A stretch of 64,000 nt of DNA from JABFXX01 sp964419605. GTDB lineage: Bacteria; Myxococcota_A; Polyangia; Haliangiales; Haliangiaceae. Position 1 is the first letter of the stretch; each line of letters opens with the position of its first letter. The stretch lies in assembly GCA_964419605.1 (NCBI GenBank), contig CAYQQM010000012.1:12104-76103 (forward strand), given 5' to 3'. Both the position numbers and the translations under genes were made by a program. Positions 1 to 8,100 of the stretch are shown piece by piece. Under the pieces are notes generated by a model. The model had not been told where the DNA came from. It worked only from the letters and a program-made list of their open reading frames with translations, and searched no databases.

Positions 1-182
1 TCGCTGCACTGGCTCGTTTGGCTCGCACCGAGGGAATCCTTTGCGCGCTCGAGACCGCGCATGCGGTGGCTGCACTCGACGAAGTCGTGGGAACTGTGGG
101 CCGTGGTAGCGCGATCGTCGTTGGACTTTCCGGCCGTGGCGACAAAGACATGGTGACGATCTCGCAAAGGAGAGCGTCGTGA
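1..182 (+). CDS. trpB: Tryptophan synthase beta chain, C-terminal fragment
   Basis: This is the last 60 or so codons of a gene that begins before the window, read in the frame starting at base 3. The translation carries the typical end of TrpB: EGILCALETAHAV followed by VGLSGRGDKDM, the loop near the pyridoxal-phosphate phosphate-binding end of the fold. TrpB condenses indole with serine to make tryptophan, in complex with TrpA. The stop codon TGA overlaps the GTG start of trpA by four bases (GTGA), so the two are translationally coupled as in many trp operons. Only the C-terminus is visible, so completeness cannot be judged. Confidence 0.93.
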   Translation, partial: AALARLARTEGILCALETAHAVAALDEVVGTVGRGSAIVVGLSGRGDKDMVTISQRRAS

Positions 183-985
183 GGGGTCGATTGCGCAGCA
201 CCTTTGCAGAGTGCAAGCAGCAGAACCGCGCCGCGCTTGTGGCGTATCTAACCTTCGGCGATCCGGACCCGGCGACCTCGATCGAGGTCGTCGAGGCGGC
301 GTGTCGAGCAGGCGCCGATATCGTCGAGCTCGGCGTGCCGTTTTCCGATCCTTCGGCCGACGGACCCACGATTCAGCGCGCGATGGAGCGGGCGCTTGAG
401 GCAGGAAGCACGCTGAGCGGAGCTCTCGACGCGGTTGCTGGGCTGCGAGGCCGCGGCATCGCGACGCCCATTGTGCTGTTCGGATATTACAACCCGATCT
501 TTGTCATGGGGCCGGAATCGTTTGCTGCACGGGCGGCGAACGCGGGGGTCGATGCCGTGCTTACCGTCGATCTGCCGATCGATGAGCTTGCCGAGCTCGC
601 TGCGCCGCTTGCAGAGCGCGAGGTCGACGTGGTGCCGCTGGTGGCCCCGACCTCGACGCCGGATCGCATCGCGCGATTAAACGCGTTTGCGCCGCCGTTT
701 GCGTACTACATCTCGCTAACCGGGGTGACGGGCGCGCGGGCGCAGACCCCCGTGGATCCTGCGCGCATCGCTCAGGTGCGCTCAGCCGTGGCAGCGCCTA
801 TTGCTGTGGGGTTCGGCATCCGAACCCCGGCGGATGCCAAATCGGTCGCCACCATCGCGGATGGCGTCGTGGTGGGTTCCGCACTCGTCGAGCGAGTAGG
901 GGCTGGGGACCCCAGAGGGGCCCCAGAGCGGGTAGCCGGGCTCGTATCCGAGCTTGCTGCGGCAATGGTTCGTTCCTCGCGATGA
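179..985 (+). CDS. trpA: Tryptophan synthase alpha chain
   Basis: TrpA cleaves indole-3-glycerol phosphate to indole and glyceraldehyde 3-phosphate and channels indole to TrpB. The 268-residue length is normal for the family. The N-terminal AYLTFGDPDP strand and the segment VELGVPFSDPSADGPTIQ hold the catalytic Glu and Asp (Glu49 and Asp60 in the Salmonella enzyme). YYISLTGVTGAR forms the flexible loop 6, and GFGIRTPADA is the phosphate-binding region. The GTG start is supported by AAGGAG six bases upstream and by the 4-base overlap with trpB. The stop overlaps the next gene's ATG (ATGA at 982), so the globin that follows is coupled to the trp operon. Confidence 0.97.
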   Translation: MRGRLRSTFAECKQQNRAALVAYLTFGDPDPATSIEVVEAACRAGADIVELGVPFSDPSADGPTIQRAMERALEAGSTLSGALDAVAGLRGRGIATPIVLFGYYNPIFVMGPESFAARAANAGVDAVLTVDLPIDELAELAAPLAEREVDVVPLVAPTSTPDRIARLNAFAPPFAYYISLTGVTGARAQTPVDPARIAQVRSAVAAPIAVGFGIRTPADAKSVATIADGVVVGSALVERVGAGDPRGAPERVAGLVSELAAAMVRSSR

Positions 986-1371
986 GCGCGATGGCCGAAG
1001 CCAGCCACTATAGTCGCCTCGGCGAAGAGGCGGGTGTGCGGCGTCTCGTCGATCGGTTCTACGACTTGATGAGCGAGCTATCGGAAACGAAATCCATCCG
1101 CGCGCTACACCCACCTGACCTGGGAAGTTCGCGCGACAAGTTGTACTGGTTCTTGTGCGGTTGGCTCGGGGGCCCCCAGTACTACGTCGAGCGCTTCGGT
1201 CATCCCCGACTGCGCGCTCGCCATTTGCCATTTCCGATTGGGCCCGCCGAGCGCGATCAGTGGATGCTGTGCATGCGACGCGCGCTCGACGATACCGTGG
1301 CAGACCGATTGTTGCGCGAACTCCTTGCCGGGTCGTTCGCAAAGCTCGCCGACCACATGATGAATCGATAG
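982..1371 (+). CDS. glbO: Group II truncated hemoglobin
   Basis: This 129-residue protein matches group II (O-type) truncated globins in length and motif order. It has EAGVRRLVDRFYDLM at the N-terminus, a WFLCGWLGGPQYY segment in the distal region, and RARHLPFPIGPAERDQWM, which contains the proximal heme-ligand His and the conserved Trp of the G helix. These proteins bind oxygen and are linked to redox or NO handling; the exact role here cannot be read from sequence. The start ATG overlaps the trpA stop by four bases, so it is probably translated from the trp transcript, which is an unusual partner. A start three codons later (second Met) is possible. Confidence 0.93.
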   Translation: MSAMAEASHYSRLGEEAGVRRLVDRFYDLMSELSETKSIRALHPPDLGSSRDKLYWFLCGWLGGPQYYVERFGHPRLRARHLPFPIGPAERDQWMLCMRRALDDTVADRLLRELLAGSFAKLADHMMNR

Positions 1372-1576
1372 AGCAACCTCTTAAATAAGTAGAGCGATGA
1401 TCGCGGCCGAGCCGCCCGGCTGGCGAGATCGCCCGCGCGTCCAGGGCGACCGGTCGAGTCCTCAGCCCGGCTGAGTCTCTCCCTGACGCGCACATGTACG
1501 TCGCGGTTGAGGGCCGCCGGGCAATTACGGAGCGCACGCTGTGGATTTTTTCTTGATGACGGGTGTTACATAGCCG

Positions 1577-2821
1577 GTGCCCGACATGATGGACGTGATT
1601 CGGATGCCGTCGTTGTTTGAGCAAACGCGGTTGCGCCTAGCTCGGCTGAGCGTGGGTGCGTCCACTGACTTGATTCGCGGACTTGAAATCGCGACCGAAA
1701 CCACAGCACACACCCTCGGCGTTGAGAGGGTGGGCGTCTGGTTGTGGTCGATCGACGGAAAGCACTTGGTGTGCGTTACCTCATACGACCGATCGACGGG
1801 GCGTCACCAAGGCGGTAGTACCCTCGATGCTGCCCTGTTTCCCGTCTACGCTCACGCATTGAAGACCCAACGCGTCATTGTTGCAGACGACGCGCGCCGA
1901 GCGGTTGAAACTCGTGAGCTAACCGGCTCGTATTTGATTCCGAACGGCATCTTTTCGATGCTCGATGCTGCGCTGCACCGTTCGGGAGAGGTTGTTGGCG
2001 TCGTATGTCACGAGCATACGGGCTCGCCGCGAGTTTGGGCCGACCGCGAGCGCGATCTCGCGTGCTCCGTCGCAGATCTTGTCGCCGTGTTATTCGAACA
2101 GACGACCCGTCTGGAAATTGAGGCGGCGCTTATGCACCAGAGAGAGCGGGCTGCACGGCTCGAAAAGGATGCAGCGCTGGCGCGACTTGGTGCCGGTTTG
2201 GCCCACGACTTCAATAGCGTGTTGTCTTCGATGTTGATTCGAGTTGAGACGTTGCGACGCGCCGCCAAGCTTCGCGGCGACGACGTGGCTCCGTACGACG
2301 CTCTGATGTCTGAAGGGCAGCTCGGTTCGCGCATGGTGAATCAACTGCTGACGTATGCCAAGGAAGGCGTGGCTTCGCCGATCGCGATCGAACTAAATCG
2401 TACACTCGAAACCCTACGGCCGACGCTTGAGCGGTTGTTGGACGGCAGGTGTGAGTTGGAGTTGCGCACTCCGGATCAGCGCGTGTGTGTTGAGGCTGCC
2501 CCGACGCACATCGATCAAATTTGCCTAAATCTGGTGCTTAACGCACGAGATGCTGGGGCTAAGAAAATTCATGTCGAGCTCGCGCAACAGGTAGAGGATG
2601 TAGTGCTCGTTTTTGGCGACGATGGGATTGGCATGGACGATACCACTCGCCGCCACGCATTTGAGCCGTTTTACACGACGAAGATCAGCGGTGGGTCGGG
2701 ATTGGGACTTGCGGTTGTTGCAAGTATCGTCGAGCAGTGTGCTGGGAAGATCGATCTGGAGAGTTCTCCCAATCGCGGCAGTAGGTTTGTGATCCGACTG
2801 CCCCGTTCGTTGGCGGTGTAG
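1577..2821 (+). CDS. GAF-domain sensor histidine kinase
   Basis: A soluble 414-residue two-component kinase. Residues about 20-170 look like a GAF sensor domain (HTLGVERVGVWLW, then a hydrophobic beta pattern). A short coiled stretch leads to the dimerisation/phosphoacceptor helix with GLAHDFNSVLSSM, where His is the predicted phosphorylation site. The ATPase domain follows, with the N box (LVLNARDAG), G1 (FGDDGIGMD) and G2 (GGSGLGLAVV). There is no membrane segment, so it should sense a cytoplasmic signal. No receiver domain or response regulator lies next to it; the gene 21 bases downstream is a Ser/Thr kinase, suggesting a shared transcript. The start is uncertain: GTG at 1577 or ATG at 1586/1589, none with a clear Shine-Dalgarno sequence. 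Confidence 0.88.
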   Translation: MPDMMDVIRMPSLFEQTRLRLARLSVGASTDLIRGLEIATETTAHTLGVERVGVWLWSIDGKHLVCVTSYDRSTGRHQGGSTLDAALFPVYAHALKTQRVIVADDARRAVETRELTGSYLIPNGIFSMLDAALHRSGEVVGVVCHEHTGSPRVWADRERDLACSVADLVAVLFEQTTRLEIEAALMHQRERAARLEKDAALARLGAGLAHDFNSVLSSMLIRVETLRRAAKLRGDDVAPYDALMSEGQLGSRMVNQLLTYAKEGVASPIAIELNRTLETLRPTLERLLDGRCELELRTPDQRVCVEAAPTHIDQICLNLVLNARDAGAKKIHVELAQQVEDVVLVFGDDGIGMDDTTRRHAFEPFYTTKISGGSGLGLAVVASIVEQCAGKIDLESSPNRGSRFVIRLPRSLAV

Positions 2822-2842
2822 GAGCTTCGAACGGTCGGCAAC

Positions 2843-4843
2843 GTGCAGGCCACTTCATCTTCCACGGACCCGAAGGTTTCACTGCGCTCGTTGCTATTTC
2901 GGAGCAGCGAAGCGAAGCGAGTCCTCGGTCTGGGCATCGCAATTGCTGTTGCCGGCGCCCTCGTGGCGCACACGCTCGCTCGTCGTCGAGAACAAGTCGA
3001 GTTCTCTCACCGCGCGGCGAGTCTCATTGCGCGCATTGAGGAGTCGCTTGTTGCCCCCTTGGAAGCGCTTAAGGCATTGGACGCGTTCACTCAGGCTGTC
3101 TCCGAACCTAGCGCCGCGGCGTTCGCTCGCTTCGCGGACACGTTTCTTTCCCGCTATCCAAGTCTCGCTGCCCTGGAATGGGCGCAAGTTGTTCGCGCCG
3201 ACGAGCGAGACGCGTTCGAGGCCAAGTACTCACGAGAACTTGGTCGAGCGTTCGAGATTCGCGCGCCCGACGCCACAGGAAAAATGGTCCGATCGCCAGC
3301 TCGGGATCGCTATGCAGTTCTCACCCGCATGGCACCCGCAATCGGCGGGCTCGAGGGCTTGGACGTTGCTTTCGAACCGGTGAGGGCGCGGTTCCTCGAC
3401 GATGCGTCTCGCCGCCGCGGTACCACGGCCTCGGCAAAGTTCCAGCTTGTCGAAGATCCGCCGGCCATGTATTCGGTGGCGGTATACGAACCCCAGTTTG
3501 TGGGATCCCCGAACGAAGTCTCCGTGGGGAGCACGCCAGTCGCGGTGAAGTCGCTCGCGATTGCGCTATATCGAATTTCGCCGCTATTGCGTCGAGTTCT
3601 CGATGGCGCCGCGGCGGAAGTCCCCTGGGGGGGCGCGCTGCGTCGCGATGAGCAGCTCACACTTATCGACGAAGATCCTTCGCTTGCCCCGGGGGACCGC
3701 GTTTTGTTTTCCACCACAGCCACAACCACCACCCGCGGTCTCGATTACACTCGAACGATCGCGTTCGCTGGCAGACGGTGGCTCGCGGTGGTCACGGCAC
3801 CGCGCCGCAGTCATGTCCTGGTCCCACTCGGTATGTTTGTTGTCGGCGTGCTGCTCGCCATAGCGGTAAGTACTGCCGTTGCTGCTGCGCGTGCGAGTGC
3901 GGAGCTCCGGCGCAAGAATCGAGCGCTGGCCTCGCTGGGCCAATACAAGCTTGTCCGACTCATTGCAACCGGTGGCATGGGCTGCGTGTACGAGGCGCAG
4001 CACACCTTGTTGCGTCGACGCACTGCAGTGAAGGTCATTGCGGCGCAGAACGTATCGGCCGAGACGCGAGAGCTGTTCGATCAGGAGGCAAAGGTCACCA
4101 GTGAACTAACTCACGACAATACGATTACCGTGTTTGACTACGGTCATTCCGCCGAGGGCGAGTTCTATCTCGCAATGGAATATGTCGTTGGGCTAAGCCT
4201 GGATGCAATCGTGCAGCGGTTTGGTCCGGTGTCGCCGGCGCGGGCGAAGCATATTTTGGTCCAAGTCTGCGGATCACTGGCTGAAGCTCACGCCCTAGGC
4301 GTTGTACATCGCGACATCAAACCCGCGAACATTATGGTGGGGCCTCGGGCGGGTGCATACGACCACGTCAAAGTTCTCGACTTTGGCCTCGCAAAGACCA
4401 AGCGTAGCAGGGCCGATCACGTGGTGGGCACTCCGCGCTACATGGCCCCAGAAGCATTTGCCGCTCCCGACGCGTTAGCTCAGAGCGCCGATATTTACTC
4501 ATTGGGTTGTGTGGCCTTTTTTCTGTTGACCGCACGAGATGTGTTTGAGCACAGCGCCTATGAGGCGATCGTCGAGGCGCAGCTTTCGCAACTTCCGCCT
4601 ACCGTTCAATCGTGCGGTGTCGACGTACCCGTCGAATTGGATCACATGATCGCAATGTGTCTCGCGAAGGACCCGGATCAGCGCTTTCGCTCAGTCCGAC
4701 ATCTCGCCGCTGCACTTGCCTCGTTGTCCCTTGGGGAATGGACGGCTGCAGATGCGGGCCGCTGGTGGGCCGACGTGGATCTCTCGGCCAGCCCCCTCGA
4801 AGGTTCTCCGTTGCGCAAGACCATTCAGGTGCGCGCGACCTAG
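2843..4843 (+). CDS. Membrane Ser/Thr protein kinase with extracytoplasmic CHASE-like sensor
   Basis: A 666-residue receptor-like kinase. A first membrane helix (about residues 26-46) is followed by a periplasmic domain that resembles CHASE ligand sensors: an N-terminal helix, then LEALKALDAFTQAV, FARFADTFLSRYPSLAALEW and later YAVLTRMAP. A second helix lies near 325-347. The cytoplasmic kinase starts near 365 with ATGGMGCVYEA, the catalytic loop HRDIKPANIM near 489 and DFGLAKT near 512, so all catalytic residues are present. CHASE domains normally sit on histidine kinases or cyclic-nucleotide enzymes, so pairing one with a Hanks-type kinase is uncommon. It lies 21 bases after the GAF histidine kinase. 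The GTG start lacks a good ribosome site. Confidence 0.9.
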   Translation: MQATSSSTDPKVSLRSLLFRSSEAKRVLGLGIAIAVAGALVAHTLARRREQVEFSHRAASLIARIEESLVAPLEALKALDAFTQAVSEPSAAAFARFADTFLSRYPSLAALEWAQVVRADERDAFEAKYSRELGRAFEIRAPDATGKMVRSPARDRYAVLTRMAPAIGGLEGLDVAFEPVRARFLDDASRRRGTTASAKFQLVEDPPAMYSVAVYEPQFVGSPNEVSVGSTPVAVKSLAIALYRISPLLRRVLDGAAAEVPWGGALRRDEQLTLIDEDPSLAPGDRVLFSTTATTTTRGLDYTRTIAFAGRRWLAVVTAPRRSHVLVPLGMFVVGVLLAIAVSTAVAAARASAELRRKNRALASLGQYKLVRLIATGGMGCVYEAQHTLLRRRTAVKVIAAQNVSAETRELFDQEAKVTSELTHDNTITVFDYGHSAEGEFYLAMEYVVGLSLDAIVQRFGPVSPARAKHILVQVCGSLAEAHALGVVHRDIKPANIMVGPRAGAYDHVKVLDFGLAKTKRSRADHVVGTPRYMAPEAFAAPDALAQSADIYSLGCVAFFLLTARDVFEHSAYEAIVEAQLSQLPPTVQSCGVDVPVELDHMIAMCLAKDPDQRFRSVRHLAAALASLSLGEWTAADAGRWWADVDLSASPLEGSPLRKTIQVRAT

Positions 4844-5168
4844 CCAGAGCTTGCAAGCAAATTGTGTCGGTAAACACGAGCAGGCTGCTCGGTTTGGTGC
4901 GATGTTTCGATGGTGATCGGGGTGCCTCGGCTACTGGAGAGGCGGTCAACCGGTCAATGCGCTCGCGACAGTTCGACCAAGACGCCGGCGCGTTCCCGCT
5001 GGGTCGCCGGCGCGCACCCGGTTGTTTCCCGAATCCGCTACCACTATCGTAAGGGTCGTCACCACTCCATCACGGATTCGCCCATGGATTGGCACTGTGC
5101 GGTTGCGCGCTTCGACAATAACCGCTGAGGCAGTGCACTGTTGCTGGTAAGCAAGAACTTGAGCGCAA
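4844..5168 (+). other. Convergent intergenic region with a GC-rich hairpin
   Basis: A stretch of 325 bases between the end of the CHASE kinase (plus strand) and the end of the repeat protein (minus strand). No convincing gene is visible in any frame. Bases 4983-4990 and 5005-5012 are both CGCCGGCG, which is its own reverse complement, so they can form an 8-bp hairpin with a 14-base loop. That fits a bidirectional transcription stop between converging genes, although there is no T-run. Confidence 0.4.
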
Positions 5169-8100
5169 CTACCGGAGCAAGACCCCCATGCCGTATTCGG
5201 GGCCATTGAAGATCCAGTGAGAGTGATCGTTCATAAGGTGAAAGCCACCGGCGTTGCACACAGCCCAATAGACATTGGGCCACGCCGGGGTGCCGGTCAT
5301 GGCGCAAGTGAAATCAAACACGGCTGGGGTAACCCCGAACGTGGTCCACGGGGCGCGCGCCGCGGCGGAGTCACCAACAGGAATATTCAGGTTGAGGATG
5401 TTGCCATCGCGCAAGTTGCGCATCGGCCGCGAATTGACGGCGGAATGCACCTGACCGCCGTTGCCATCGATCATGATCGTCGAGCTGTTGTATGCCAACC
5501 AGCGCACGTAGCCGACCGGCAGATAGCGGCACGTGCCGGGCCCTGGCACCGCCACGGCGCATTCTGTGGGACCAAGTCCGCCCGCCGTCGACAAGGCCAG
5601 AGTCCAACCGCCGCCGTACCGGGTTTGATCGCAATAGCCGATAAATTGCGGATTAGGGCCACTGCCATCGAGATCCAGGACATACGTGCCATCGGCTGGT
5701 GCGTGACCATTGGCCTTGATGCTGGCACAGGTCGTCGCGCAGTAAACGCCTACCGTGACGTTGTTCGCGGGCATGGTGCCCGTCGGGTAGGGAACGTTGC
5801 AACGCTGGTCAACGTCGGCGGCACGGGGCCCAGTGGGCTGCGTAAGCACCGTGACACTGATCGGGTCGCCGTGCGCGACGGAGATTGGGAACGGCTGCAC
5901 GCCGGCACTGGTTACCGTAAGGTTGTTACCGCCGGCGTTTTGCAGCGTGACAGCGCCACCGTTGCCCGAGACCAATCCGCGAACGTCGACGTAAAGCGTG
6001 TAGCGGTTGGTCGTGCAAGTGATTGCCACGTCAGCCATCGCAGCTCCAACCACGCCTGACGTCGGAGACGCGACGCAGGTTTGCTGCCGCGGCGTAGTCG
6101 GCTGGGATACAAAGCTGATCGTATACGTCGATCCGCTTAGCTGCGTGCCCGTGAAGGTGTATGTGCCATTGGCGTTGGCAGTGATGTTGCTCGCACCGTT
6201 CTTTTGGAAGGTTACGGCGCCACCGGAGACGAGGCCAGACACGATGGCGCGAATCTCGTAGGCGTTGGTCGTGCACGCGACCGCAACGCTGGTGATGTTT
6301 GCGTTGGTGACGTTGCCCGTGCCGGCAGTTACCGTGCAGGTCTGTGCGATGGGGGCAGTGGGCTGAGTCGCCACAGCGACGGCGTAGCTAGCACCGCTGG
6401 CGATAGGCGTCGCGAACGCAAACGTTCCATCCGAGGTAACCCTGAGCGGATCGCCGCCATTGTTGTTGAGCACAAGCGTATTGCCGTTGGCCAGGCCAGA
6501 AACGGTGCCCCCGATCAGATAGGTATTGGTGGCGCAGTTGACGACCACACTAGTGATGTTGGTTCCACCGACGAGGCCGGTGCCACCGGAGACGCTACAG
6601 CTCTGCGTCGGCGAAGCGGGCTGAACCTCCACGGTGACTGTGTAGTTGTTTCCGCTGAGCACGGGACTCGCGAACGTGAACGCACCGTTGCCGGCGATAT
6701 TGAGGAACTGGAGCGTATTGCCCTGCATCCGCAAGCGCAGCCCCGTGCCAACGAGCCCGACGACGGTGCCTGAAATCGAGAACGAGTTGACCTGGCAGCT
6801 AATCGAAATGTTGGTGACATTGCTCGCCGCGATCACGCCGGCTCCGTTGGTCACCGTGCAGGTCTGGCTGGGGCCGGTCGGCTGCGACAAGACCGTGACG
6901 TTGTAGTTGTTGCCGCTGGCAACCGGGGTGGCAAAGCTGAATGCACCATTCGCAGTCAAGGTGCGCGTCGAGCCGCCCATATTGGACAGGACAAGCGTCG
7001 TCCCCGCTTTGAGTCCGGCGAGCGAGCCGCCCACCGAGTAGGTGTTGGCAACGCAGGTCACGACGGCATCAGCGTAGGGCGCGCCACCCATGGTGCCCGC
7101 CCCGCTGGCGACGGTACAAGTTTGGGAGATCGGGCTCGCGGGCTGCGTGGTGACTGAGATGTTGAACGTCGCGCCGCTCGCAATGGGCGTTGCAAACTGG
7201 AAGCTGCCATTCGCGTTGACGGTAACGTTCTGACCATTGCTGGTCAGAACCACGCTCTGACCGCTGGCGAGTCCGGCGACCGCGCCGCCGAGCGTGAAGC
7301 GATTGGTCGTGCAGGTGACGGCGATGTTGCCAACGTTGCTCCCGCCGATCGTACCCGTGCCGTTTGTCACCACACAGTTTTGGCTTGGCGTCGTCGGATC
7401 GGCAGCCACGGTGACGGCGTAACTCTGGCCACTTGCGACCGGGGTCGAAAACGCGAACGAGCCATCGCTGGTCAGCACGAGCGAATCGCCGCCGCTATTT
7501 TGCAAGGTCAGCGTGCCGGCAAGCCCGGTGACGGTACCGCCCACGGTGTAGGTATTGGTCGCGCAATTGACGACCACGCCCGTCACCGCTGCACCGCCGA
7601 CTGTGCCCGTGCCACCCGACACCACGCAGGTCTGAACGGGGGCAGAGGGCTGCGCGCCGATCGTGACATCAAACGTGGCGCCGCTGGCGATCGCGATCGA
7701 GAAGTTGAATGTGCCATTGGCCGCAACGATGGTGTCGTCGCCGCCGTTGTTACGCAGCGCAACCGCGGCGCCGGAAGCGAGTCCCACCACGCTGCCACCG
7801 ACTGAATAGCGATTGGTCGTGCATGTGATCACGGCGGCCGTCATGTCCGCAGTTCCCACGGTACCGGCGCCATTGTCTACGACGCAGGTCTGCGAAATCG
7901 GCACGCTCGGCTGCGTAGCGACCTGGACGTTGTACGCGTTGCCGCTGGCCACACGGGTGGCAAACGCAAACGCGCCGTTGGTCGAAATCGTCAGATCGTC
8001 GCCAGCGTTGTTTTGTACGATCAAGCTCTGCCCAGGCGCCAATCCGACGACCGTTCCGCCGACGACGTGCGGGTTCGAAACGCAATTTACGACGACGGCG

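Noticed and set aside
1372..1576. Possible fourth copy of the variable-arm element after the truncated globin
   Set aside because: Some short words resemble the core (AAATAAGT, GAGATCGC) but there is no TTAGGG/CCCTTA pair and no complementary arms.
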